Below are positions 27,834 to 35,873 of a stretch of DNA of 64,000 nt, piece after piece. A program made the position numbers and the translations under genes. Each line of letters opens with the position of its first letter. The first letter of the stretch is position 1. The notes beneath the pieces were generated by a model, which saw nothing but the letters and a program-made list of their open reading frames with translations, was not told the origin of the DNA and searched no databases. Source of the stretch: Desulfitibacter alkalitolerans DSM 16504 (lineage in GTDB: Bacteria; Bacillota; DSM-16504; Desulfitibacterales; Desulfitibacteraceae); the NCBI RefSeq assembly GCF_000620305.1, contig NZ_JHVU01000027.1, positions 1 to 64,000 of the forward strand, given 5' to 3'.

Positions 27834-29321
27834 GTGAGGCTTATAAGAATACATGAAAAGGATAACGTTGCCATAGCCTTAGACGCAGTCCAAAAGGGTT
27901 CCCAGGCAACAGTTGGTAATCAAACTATATATATAAGTGAAGATATAGGCAAAGGGCACAAAATAGCCATTAAAGATGTCCCAAAGGATAGTGAAATTAT
28001 TAAATACGGTTTCCCAATAGGTAAGGCATCAGTGGATATTCATTTAGGCAGTTGGGTTCATGACCATAATTTAAAAACTGGTCTGGGTGACATATTAAGC
28101 TATGAATATAAGCCTAGCTTAAAACCGCAGAAAGTAGTTAAATGTATGAATTTTAAGGGCTTTAAAAGGCCCGATGGAAAGGTTGGTGTGAGAAATGAGA
28201 TTTGGATTATACCAACCGTTAGCTGTGTCAATAGAAATGCTGAATTAATTGAAAGGGCAGCCGTTGAGAAGTTTAAGGACAGCTGCCAGGGCATTGATGG
28301 CATTTATACCCTGAAGCATCCCTATGGCTGCTCACAGCTTGGTGATGATCATCTCAATACTCAAAAAATACTTGCCAACCTAGTAAAACATCCAAATGCT
28401 GCAGCTGTATTAGTTCTAGGATTAGGCTGTGAAAACAACAATGTGGACGAGTTTAAAAGGGTGTTAAAGGATTATGATGTGAACAGGGTAAAATTTTTAG
28501 AGGCTCAGGAGGTTGAAGATGAAATTACGGAAGGAACCGCTCTTATAGAGAAACTCATAAATTATGCCAAAGAATTTTCAAGGCAGGACTGCAGCATTGA
28601 TTACCTGTCAATTGGATTAAAGTGTGGAGGATCAGATGCCTTTTCAGGCCTTACTGGTAATCCTTTGTTAGGGGCTTTTTCTGATAGGCTGATAGAGTGT
28701 GGGGGTACTTCAGTACTAACTGAAGTGCCTGAAATGTTTGGAGCAGAAACAATACTACTGAACCGTTGTGCTAATGAAGAGGTTTTCAATAAAGCAGTTG
28801 AACTTATAAATGGTTTCAAGGAATACTTTAATTCTTACAACCAACCAATTTATGAGAATCCAAGCCCAGGAAATAAAGCTGGTGGCATATCAACTTTAGA
28901 AGAAAAATCCTTAGGTTGTGTCCAAAAGGGTGGCATTGGTAATATAGTAGATGTTCTTCAGTACGGTGAATTACTTCAAAAAAACGGTTTGAATCTGTTA
29001 AACTCTCCTGGTAATGACATGGTAGCATCAACAGCGTTAGCAGCGGCAGGCTGCCAAATAATTCTTTTTACCTCTGGAAGGGGAACACCCCTTGGAACAT
29101 GTGTCCCTACAATTAAAATAGCCACAAACAGCGAAATTTTTAAGCAAAAAAACAACTGGATGGATTTTGATGCAGGGCCTATAATATCAGGAAAAAACAT
29201 AGATAATGTATTGGAAGATTTTTGGGATTATGTTATAGAAGTGGCTGAAGGAAAGAGCACTAAATCAGAAATTTTAGGCTTCAGAGAAATAGCTATTTTC
29301 AAATCAGGTGTTACTTTATAA
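27834..29321 (+). CDS. uxaA: Altronate dehydratase
   Basis: 495 residues, GTG behind GGGAGGAG. Dehydrates altronate to 2-keto-3-deoxygluconate. The N-terminal SAF-like domain (about 1-95: DNVAIALDAVQKGSQ, KGHKIAIKDVPKDSEIIKYG) precedes the large UxaA/GarD domain with GFKRPDGKVGVRNEIWI, HPYGCSQLGDD, GLKCGGSDAFSGLTGNP and TSGRGTPLGTCVPTIKIATN. The conserved Cys residues expected to hold the Fe2+ site are present. Last gene of cluster B, followed by a terminator. Confidence 0.96.
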   Translation: MRLIRIHEKDNVAIALDAVQKGSQATVGNQTIYISEDIGKGHKIAIKDVPKDSEIIKYGFPIGKASVDIHLGSWVHDHNLKTGLGDILSYEYKPSLKPQKVVKCMNFKGFKRPDGKVGVRNEIWIIPTVSCVNRNAELIERAAVEKFKDSCQGIDGIYTLKHPYGCSQLGDDHLNTQKILANLVKHPNAAAVLVLGLGCENNNVDEFKRVLKDYDVNRVKFLEAQEVEDEITEGTALIEKLINYAKEFSRQDCSIDYLSIGLKCGGSDAFSGLTGNPLLGAFSDRLIECGGTSVLTEVPEMFGAETILLNRCANEEVFNKAVELINGFKEYFNSYNQPIYENPSPGNKAGGISTLEEKSLGCVQKGGIGNIVDVLQYGELLQKNGLNLLNSPGNDMVASTALAAAGCQIILFTSGRGTPLGTCVPTIKIATNSEIFKQKNNWMDFDAGPIISGKNIDNVLEDFWDYVIEVAEGKSTKSEILGFREIAIFKSGVTL

Positions 29322-29363
29322 AAAATATATTAAGTGAGCTCCATTTTAAATAATATTCAGATT

Positions 29364-29394
29364 AAGCACCCAGGACTTCCCTGGGTGTTTTGTT
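29364..29394 (+). terminator. Terminator closing cluster B
   Basis: CACCCAGG pairs with CCTGGGTG around a five-base loop, followed by TTTTGTT, 45 bases after the altronate dehydratase stop. Confidence 0.85.
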
Positions 29395-29486
29395 ATTAAT
29401 TAGAAGTCCACTTAAAATTTTTTTGTTAGGAAGATAAAAAAGAAGAAGGAATCTCGCTTTCAATGGCGAATACCTATTTTACAGTT

Positions 29487-29515
29487 ACGCAAACGATTGC
29501 GGCAAACGATTGCTC
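29487..29515. promoter_or_regulatory. Tandem LacI-type operators
   Basis: GCAAACGATTGC occurs twice, at 29489-29500 and 29502-29513, 13 bases apart. Each is a near-palindrome with the central ACG step that the LacI/PurR family inserts its hinge helices into. They lie 18 bases before the start codon of a LacI-family gene, so negative autoregulation is the simplest reading. A related GCAAACGTTT lies at 12066-12075, just upstream of the fructuronate-reductase start. Confidence 0.7.
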
Positions 29516-29532
29516 AAAGAGGAGATTGGTCT

Positions 29533-30534
29533 ATGGCTACTATAAAAGACGTGGCTCTAAAAGCAGGTGTGGCTACCAGCACCGTATCTAGAATTCTTAG
29601 CGGCAAGGGCGAGGCCAGTAAGGAAACCAAAGAAAGGGTTCTGCAAATAGTTCAAGAGCTAAACTACAAGCCAAATGCCCTGGCAAAGGGATTAAAGGAA
29701 GGAAAGTCCAATACTATTGGACTTATAGTTCCTAATATAAGGGATCTTGTTTTCCCAGCTGCCATCAGGGGGATATCGGATTATTTAGAAAAACACGGGT
29801 ATACATTAGTACTGGTCAACACAGATGACAAGATTGAATTGGAAAAGCTTCATATTAACAATTTACAAAATAGAGCCGTTGATGGATTTATTATCTCAAC
29901 TGCCAAAAAAGATAGTGTTCACCTGTTGGAACTCAAAAAGAAGGGAGTTCCTGTGGTTTTGCTTTTACGACACCTTGAAGACGCCATGGATGCTATTATT
30001 GTGGATAATTATCAGGGCGGGTATAATGCAACACAATATTTAATAGAAAAGGGACATAAAAAAATTGCCATTGTAAATGGAACCATGGATTTACAGCTTT
30101 ACAGGGAAAGATACAGGGGGTATGTTGCTGCATTATCCGAGGCAGGTATAGAGATGGATAATAATCTGGTAGTTCATAATGTGGAAAGTTGGGAAGACAG
30201 TTTGCAGGCAGTTAAAAATCTAATTAAACAGGGGGGATGCCCAGAGGCTATATTTGCTACAAGTGATCCTAAAGCATTAGGGGTTATAAGAGGTTTAAAG
30301 GACATGAACATCAAGGTTCCGGATGATGTATCTGTAATTGGTTTTGACAACATGGATATGGCTGAAATGATGGATCCACCTTTAACTACTGTTGCCCAGC
30401 CTTTTTATAAGTGCGGCTACATGGCAGCAGAAAGGCTGCTGCGCTTAATAAAAAGCAAACGAACCCTAAAGCCGGTAGTTGAAGAGTTAAAAACAGAGCT
30501 GCTTATCCGCAGTTCTGTAAAGGAAAGGCCCTAG
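29533..30534 (+). CDS. LacI-family transcriptional regulator
   Basis: 333 residues from the ATG at 29533 behind GAGGAGATTG; an earlier in-frame start at 29497 would lie inside the operator. The N-terminal helix-turn-helix ATIKDVALKAGVATSTVSRI is canonical, followed by the hinge KPNALAKGLKEGKS and a periplasmic-binding-protein-like effector domain (IGLIVPNIRDLVF, GGYNATQYLIEKGHKKIAIV, PDDVSVIGFDNMDMAEMMDPPLTTV). Probably controls itself and the TRAP operon that follows, possibly also the uronate clusters. Effector unknown. Confidence 0.93.
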   Translation: MATIKDVALKAGVATSTVSRILSGKGEASKETKERVLQIVQELNYKPNALAKGLKEGKSNTIGLIVPNIRDLVFPAAIRGISDYLEKHGYTLVLVNTDDKIELEKLHINNLQNRAVDGFIISTAKKDSVHLLELKKKGVPVVLLLRHLEDAMDAIIVDNYQGGYNATQYLIEKGHKKIAIVNGTMDLQLYRERYRGYVAALSEAGIEMDNNLVVHNVESWEDSLQAVKNLIKQGGCPEAIFATSDPKALGVIRGLKDMNIKVPDDVSVIGFDNMDMAEMMDPPLTTVAQPFYKCGYMAAERLLRLIKSKRTLKPVVEELKTELLIRSSVKERP

Positions 30535-30799
30535 AAGAGTATAAATTTAAAAATGGGGGTGTTAGATGAGCTGTACACTTTAATATCTTTATTTTCAAAA
30601 AGAAAAGGCCCCGGATAGAGGCCGAATGAAGAAAAACAAAACATATTATCATGGTTAAGTTTATTAGAACTACAGGTTAATTTCAACTATCAATTTTGCA
30701 CTATAAAAAAATAAGCTTCCCAAGGCAGATAATGTTAGTGCAGATCAGGTTCGTTTTATGGATTTTAGTATAAAGAATAAACTAGATGGAGGTTGGAAA
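30535..30799. other. 265-base intergenic stretch before the third TRAP operon
   Basis: AT-rich, no coding relic found in either strand by eye. It has a weak GGCC-based inverted repeat near 30610-30625 without a T-run. No copy of the LacI-type GCAAACGATTGC element and no convincing -35/-10 pair is visible, so how cluster C is started is unclear; read-through from the LacI gene is possible since no terminator is seen. Confidence 0.4.
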
Positions 30800-31822
30800 A
30801 TGTTAAATTCTTTAAAGAAGATAAGTTTAGTTTTACTGGTAGCTTTATTATCCATTGGGCTGGCAGCTTGTGGCGGAGGTAGCGGCAGCGGCAAAGATGA
30901 GCAAGGTGAAAAGGCAGAAAAAATCATTCTAAAATACGGGGATGCTGTTTCAACTGCTGACCCACAGTACGAGGCCTCTGTGTTTTTTGCCCAAAAGGTT
31001 GCTGAAATGACTGATGGAAGAGTAGAGGTTCAAATATATCCAAACTCCCAGCTGGGCAACCAGAGAGAGATGACAGAAGGCCTCAAGCTTGGTACTATTG
31101 AAATCGTGAAAAATACAAATGCCGTTTTTACAGGCTTTGTTCCAGCAACTAAGGTACTGGATTTGCCATATCTATTTACTGATACAGAGCATGCCAGAAG
31201 GGTTCTAGATGGAGAAGTTGGGGACCAGCTTAAAGCTGCAGCGGAAGAAGCAGGATACAAAATTTTATGGTTCTTTACTCCAAGGGCCAGAAGTGTATAT
31301 AACTCTCAAAAGCCCATTTATACACCAGCAGACATTAGTGGAATGAAAATAAGGGTTATGGAAAGTCCAATCATGATAGATACCATTAATACAATGGGCG
31401 CAAGTGCTGTTCCCCTGGCCTTCGGTGAGGTATACTCTGCCCTTGAGCAAGGTATAGTGGATGGAGCGGAAAACTCCATTATCTCCTATTATGCTATGAA
31501 GCATAGTGAAGTGGCCAAATACTTTTCTGAGACAAATACATTCTACTCACCGGAGCTTGTAATTATGAGCCTGGATAAATTCAACAGCCTTCCTGAAGAT
31601 GTACAAAAGGTTTTTGAAGAACTGGCAGGCCAGGTTGTTGCCTATGAACATGAAGTGTATCAGGAATTAGAAGCAAAGACAAAAGATATACTCATAGCTG
31701 AAGGCAGTCAGTTTAATGAGGTTGATATAGCTCCCTTCAGAGAAAAGATGCAGCCTCTATATCAAAAGCATGCCAATGATGTTGGAGGTATGGATCTGAT
31801 TAACAAGATATTAAATTACTAA
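30800..31822 (+). CDS. dctP: TRAP transporter substrate-binding lipoprotein (DctP family), cluster C
   Basis: 340 residues from the ATG at 30800 behind GATGGAGG; the ATG at 30758 has no ribosome site and would spoil the signal peptide. Lipobox LAAC with Cys24. Family blocks: GRVEVQIYPNSQLGNQREM, ISGMKIRVMESPIM with the ligand Arg, and EVYSALEQGIVDGAENS. Third distinct receptor in the window; the neighbouring redox genes suggest a different substrate from clusters A and B. Confidence 0.95.
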   Translation: MLNSLKKISLVLLVALLSIGLAACGGGSGSGKDEQGEKAEKIILKYGDAVSTADPQYEASVFFAQKVAEMTDGRVEVQIYPNSQLGNQREMTEGLKLGTIEIVKNTNAVFTGFVPATKVLDLPYLFTDTEHARRVLDGEVGDQLKAAAEEAGYKILWFFTPRARSVYNSQKPIYTPADISGMKIRVMESPIMIDTINTMGASAVPLAFGEVYSALEQGIVDGAENSIISYYAMKHSEVAKYFSETNTFYSPELVIMSLDKFNSLPEDVQKVFEELAGQVVAYEHEVYQELEAKTKDILIAEGSQFNEVDIAPFREKMQPLYQKHANDVGGMDLINKILNY

Positions 31823-31858
31823 AAAATTTAAGCATTGGGCAATTGTAAATTATACCTG

Positions 31859-31886
31859 GGAAATTGGGAGATACCTCCCAATTTCC
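31859..31886 (+). promoter_or_regulatory. Hairpin between dctP and dctQ (cluster C)
   Basis: Perfect 12-bp stem GGAAATTGGGAG and CTCCCAATTTCC with a four-base loop, 36 bases after the dctP stop and followed by TTTA only. Same position as the cluster B hairpin, consistent with differential expression of receptor and permease. Confidence 0.6.
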
Positions 31887-31916
31887 TTTACAACCAAGTT
31901 TTAGGGGGTTCCTGCA

Positions 31917-32402
31917 GTGAAAAAGACCTTAATCAGGTTAAATGAACTTGTGTATAAAACTGAATTATTTATAGGAGTTACCATACTTCTGGCCATAGTG
32001 TTTCTGGTGTTCATGCAGGTATTTAATCGTTTCATATTAAAACAGCCCCTTTCGTGGTCAGAGGAGCTGGCTAGATATTTGTTTATAATTCTAGTTTTTA
32101 TAGGAATAAGTGTGGCTACAAAGGCAAGGGCCCATTTTGGCATAGATTTCTTCCTTGCCAAACTAAATCCATCTATACAAAAGCTTGTTGGAATAGGAAC
32201 CTCAGCGGCCATATTGGTGTTCCTATGGGTTATATTTTCAAAAAGTTTTATCCTGATAAATAGTGCCATGGCACAAAAGTCCCCGGCCATGGGAATTACA
32301 GTGGGTAATTTATATTATACATTTACGATTTTTGCAGTATTTTGCTCCATTCACGTTTTGACCAACTTAATTGAGGACCTATTCAAGGAGAATGCACAAT
32401 GA
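31917..32402 (+). CDS. dctQ: TRAP transporter small permease (DctQ family), cluster C
   Basis: 161 residues, GTG start behind TAGGGGG. Four hydrophobic segments; FNRFILKQPLSWSEELARYL and HFGIDFF are the typical DctQ core. Overlaps dctM by four bases. Confidence 0.92.
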   Translation: MKKTLIRLNELVYKTELFIGVTILLAIVFLVFMQVFNRFILKQPLSWSEELARYLFIILVFIGISVATKARAHFGIDFFLAKLNPSIQKLVGIGTSAAILVFLWVIFSKSFILINSAMAQKSPAMGITVGNLYYTFTIFAVFCSIHVLTNLIEDLFKENAQ

Positions 32403-33676
32403 TTTATATTATCTTTGGTTCTTTAATTGTTTTATTTGCTCTGGGAATTCCAATTGTATACTCACTAGGGGTAGCCTCGCTTATTTCCCTGCTCTATCTT
32501 GGTAATGTTCCCCTGGTTGTTATTCTGCAAAAAATGTGGTCCGCACTAGATAACTTTGCTCTCCTGGCTATCCCCTTGTTCGTGCTGACAGGGGGCTTGA
32601 TGGAAAGAGGCGGAGTTTCCAGAAGGATTATAGCCTTTGCCTATGCTGTTATTGGAAAAATTGCCGGTGGTCTGGGATTTGTAAGCATCTCATCATCAAT
32701 GCTTTTTGCAGCCCTTTCTGGATCCAGTCCGGCTACTGTGGCTGCAATTGGTGGTATGATAATTCCCTCAATGAAGGAAAAAAATTATGACCCAAATTTT
32801 GCTGCGGCACTTCATGCAAGTGCAGGTTCCATTGGAGTAATAATTCCTCCAAGTATTACAATGATAATCTATGCGGTCATTGCAGAACAATCTGTGGGAA
32901 GATTGTTTCTAGGAGGATTTATCCCAGGCATTTTAATTGGTTTAGCCTTAATGGTTGTATGCTATATCATTTCAAAAAGAGAGAACTACCCAAGAGAAGA
33001 ACAGACCAGTTTAATCAATATCTTAAAGACCTTTAAAGATGCAATTCTATCTCTAATGGTGGCAGTAATTGTAATGGGTGGTATTCTAAGCGGCATTGCA
33101 ACTGCTACTGAGGCTGCAGTACTGGCTGTTTTCTATGCATTTTGCTTATCCTTCTTTGTATATAAAGAATTATCGCTAAAGGACGTTAAAGACGTTTTGA
33201 TAGAAACAATTTTTATTAGTGCAGCTGTAATGGGTGTAATGGCCACAGCAGGTATTTTTGGCTGGATACTAGTTACCCAGCAGGTGCCCCAGATGATAGC
33301 AGGATTTTTAATGTCCATTACAGATAGCCCGATTATGGTCTTTATGATGATAAATGTAGTTTTATTAATTATTGGGACTTTTTTAGATACAGGTGCAGCT
33401 CTAATTATTTTTGTCCCAATGCTATTGCCAATAGCTGCGGCCTACGGCTTTGATCCCATACACTTTGGAGTTGTTACAGTAATAAACCTGGCAATAGGAA
33501 TGGCAACCCCGCCCCTGGGAATCTGTCTCTTTGTTGCCTGCAGAATTGCAAAAATTCCCCTGGTGAATATTGTTAGACCTATACTACCATTCCTGGGAGC
33601 CATGATTTTAGTGCTGTTTCTAGTGACCTACTTCCCGCAAATAATATTATTCTTACCAAATCTAATGTCTAGATGA
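32399..33676 (+). CDS. dctM: TRAP transporter large permease (DctM family), cluster C
   Basis: 425 residues, about 12 membrane segments. AIPLFVLTGGLMERG, ALSGSSPATVAAIGG, IIPPSITMIIYAVI, PIHFGVVTVINLAIGMATPPLG and FPQIILFLPNL identify the large TRAP subunit. Start overlaps dctQ (ATGA); a URO-D gene follows 11 bases after the stop. Confidence 0.95.
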   Translation: MIYIIFGSLIVLFALGIPIVYSLGVASLISLLYLGNVPLVVILQKMWSALDNFALLAIPLFVLTGGLMERGGVSRRIIAFAYAVIGKIAGGLGFVSISSSMLFAALSGSSPATVAAIGGMIIPSMKEKNYDPNFAAALHASAGSIGVIIPPSITMIIYAVIAEQSVGRLFLGGFIPGILIGLALMVVCYIISKRENYPREEQTSLINILKTFKDAILSLMVAVIVMGGILSGIATATEAAVLAVFYAFCLSFFVYKELSLKDVKDVLIETIFISAAVMGVMATAGIFGWILVTQQVPQMIAGFLMSITDSPIMVFMMINVVLLIIGTFLDTGAALIIFVPMLLPIAAAYGFDPIHFGVVTVINLAIGMATPPLGICLFVACRIAKIPLVNIVRPILPFLGAMILVLFLVTYFPQIILFLPNLMSR

Positions 33677-33687
33677 CAGGAGGTGTC

Positions 33688-34722
33688 ATGAATTTGCACC
33701 CTATAGAGCGAGTTAGAAAGATGAATTCAGGGGAGGCAATTGACAGGGTTCCCTTTATGCCAACCCTGTATGAGCATTGTGCTTCATTGATTGATAAAAC
33801 TCCCTCCCAGGTAGCCCAGAGCAAAGAACTGTTAATAAAATCCCAGATTACTGCTTATGAAGCATACCGACATGATCTAGTGACAGTAGGATTGGATATA
33901 TATAATGTTGAAGTTGAGGCCCTGGGGGGAAATATAATCTTTCCAGAAAATAATGAAATACCAGGATTAAAGGGGCACCCCCTGGCAGATAATGACAATC
34001 TTAACAACCTTAACATTCCAGATCCTGAGAAGGACAGTAGAATGCCCCTGTTTTTAGAAGCAGCCGAGGCCATTAAAAGGGAAATTGGCAAAGAGGTTCT
34101 AGTAAATGGCACCATTGTGGGGCCATTTACCCTGGCAGCCCTGCTGCGGGGTTTTGAAAATTTTATCATGGATTTAATGACCAGGCCAGAATATGCCCAG
34201 AAGCTCATGAAGTTTTCAGCAGAAGTGGGTATTAGCTATGGTGAAGCAATGATTAAAAGGGGATTGGGCCTATCCATTAATGAATCATGGATTTCACCTC
34301 CCTTAATATCTCCTAAAATATATAAAGAACATATCCTTAAATGGGAAGGGCATCAAATTGCAGAGCTTAAAACCAGGGGATTGTCAAATATTGGCTTGAT
34401 ATCAGGTGGCAATACCACTCCCATTGTTGACCAGATGCTGACCACCGGCACATCCCTGATCATGGCAGATTACAATTGTGACCTGAAGTATTTTAAAGAA
34501 AAGGCAGAAGAAGCAGGGGTTATTCTCCGTGGATGTATAGATTCCAAGCTTCTTGAAAAGGGCAGTAGGGAAGATATTTATAATGCCACTAATAAAGTCC
34601 TTGATATTGGCAGCACATCAAAAAAATTTGTAATTGGTTGTGGTGTAGTATCCTATAATACCCCCAAAAATCAATTATTACTGTTTAAAAAGGCTGTAGA
34701 AGACTACTACAAACATCAATAA
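33688..34722 (+). CDS. URO-D superfamily protein, cluster C
   Basis: 344 residues from the ATG at 33688, preceded by ACAGGAGGTG; the ATG at 33673 overlaps dctM and lacks a ribosome site. MtaA/MtbA-like N-terminus (HPIERVRKMNSGEAIDRVPF), VNGTIVGPFTLAALLRGFENF, and a C-terminal IGCGVVSYNTP that keeps the distal Cys. The central H-x-C motif is replaced by SGG (LISGGNTTPIV), so the zinc site is not the usual one. It may have become a hydro-lyase or decarboxylase, or act as a partner. Couples the third TRAP importer to the redox genes downstream. Confidence 0.8.
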   Translation: MNLHPIERVRKMNSGEAIDRVPFMPTLYEHCASLIDKTPSQVAQSKELLIKSQITAYEAYRHDLVTVGLDIYNVEVEALGGNIIFPENNEIPGLKGHPLADNDNLNNLNIPDPEKDSRMPLFLEAAEAIKREIGKEVLVNGTIVGPFTLAALLRGFENFIMDLMTRPEYAQKLMKFSAEVGISYGEAMIKRGLGLSINESWISPPLISPKIYKEHILKWEGHQIAELKTRGLSNIGLISGGNTTPIVDQMLTTGTSLIMADYNCDLKYFKEKAEEAGVILRGCIDSKLLEKGSREDIYNATNKVLDIGSTSKKFVIGCGVVSYNTPKNQLLLFKKAVEDYYKHQ

Positions 34723-34754
34723 ACATCAATTGCAAGAATAGGAAGGAAGATTTC

Positions 34755-35846
34755 ATGAACTATACCAGAGCAATGATCTTAAAAGAATTTAACGAGCCTT
34801 TAGTATTAGAGAAAATGCCCCTGCCCGAATTGAAGCATGGGGAGGTTCTTGTAAAAATAACAGCAGCAGGTGTATGCGGATCTGATGCTCATATGTGGAG
34901 AGGTAAAGACCCCAGAACACCTCTACCGATAATTTTAGGTCACGAGGGTGTAGGTGAGGTTGCAGCCGTTGAGGGTACAAAAAAAAATATTTTTGGTGAC
35001 GAGATTAAACCAGGAGACAAGATCCTCTGGCATAGGGGTGTAAGCTGCCAGGAATGCTATTACTGTAAAATACTTAAACAGCCTGCATTATGTGAAAATA
35101 GATGGGTTTATGGAATTAATAGAAGCTGTACTGAAAAGCCCTACCTGCTTGGATGCTATTCTGAACACATAGTGCTTAATTCTATGACAGATGTTTTCCC
35201 AATACCAGAACATGTGCCTCATGAAATCATGGTGTCTGCATCCTGTTCGGGATCTACCACAGCACATGGCTTTGATTTAGCTCCCCCTACCTTTGGTGGA
35301 ACTGTTGTTATTCAAGGTCCTGGACCCCTGGGTATTTTTGCAGTGGCCTTTGCAAAAGCCTATGGGGCAGGTGAAATTGTAGTTATAGGTGGAACAAAAG
35401 ACAGACTGGAGATGTGTATGGAGTTTGGAGCAACGTGTATTCTTAACAGAAATGAAGTAGGTGAAGATGAAAGAAAAAGCAAGGTCCTGGAATTAACTAA
35501 TGGCAGGGGAGCAGATATGGTATTTGAAGCAGTTGGCAGTACTTCTGCAGTAAAAGAAGGAATTGCCATGACAAGGATAGGTGGAAGCTTTGTATCTGCC
35601 GGCTTTGGTGAACCCAACGGTACAGTTGAGCTGGACTGTTTTCATGATATAGTCAGGAAAAATCTAAGGTATCAGGGTGTATGGGTCAGTGATACCAGCC
35701 ATACCTACCACGCATACAAACTGGTTCTTAATAATATTGAACTTTTTAGTAAAATGGTCACTCATAGATTTAGTTTGGAGGAGGCTACCACAGCTCTGGA
35801 AAAAATGGAGGCAAAAGAACCTGTCAAGGCTGTTTTAGTTCCCTAG
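34755..35846 (+). CDS. Zinc-dependent alcohol dehydrogenase (medium-chain family)
   Basis: 363 residues, ATG behind GGAAGGAAG. Catalytic zinc ligands in GVCGSDAHMW and GHEGVGE; a structural-zinc lobe CQECYYCKILKQPALC; Rossmann motif GPGPLGIFAVAFAKAYGAG followed by a hydrophobic and acidic-free region typical of this family. Related to threonine/sorbitol dehydrogenase types. Likely oxidises a secondary alcohol of the imported compound, with NAD(P). Exact substrate unknown. Confidence 0.9.
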   Translation: MNYTRAMILKEFNEPLVLEKMPLPELKHGEVLVKITAAGVCGSDAHMWRGKDPRTPLPIILGHEGVGEVAAVEGTKKNIFGDEIKPGDKILWHRGVSCQECYYCKILKQPALCENRWVYGINRSCTEKPYLLGCYSEHIVLNSMTDVFPIPEHVPHEIMVSASCSGSTTAHGFDLAPPTFGGTVVIQGPGPLGIFAVAFAKAYGAGEIVVIGGTKDRLEMCMEFGATCILNRNEVGEDERKSKVLELTNGRGADMVFEAVGSTSAVKEGIAMTRIGGSFVSAGFGEPNGTVELDCFHDIVRKNLRYQGVWVSDTSHTYHAYKLVLNNIELFSKMVTHRFSLEEATTALEKMEAKEPVKAVLVP

Positions 35847-35873
35847 GGCTAAAAAGGATGGTGAAGTTAAATT

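Noticed and set aside
30608..30626. Terminator after the LacI gene (GGCC repeats)
   Set aside because: Only four paired bases and no T-run.
6512..34722. Haem biosynthesis role for the uroporphyrinogen-decarboxylase-like proteins
   Set aside because: The Arg-rich substrate motif of HemE is absent, no other haem genes are present, and most copies have methyltransferase-type zinc ligands.
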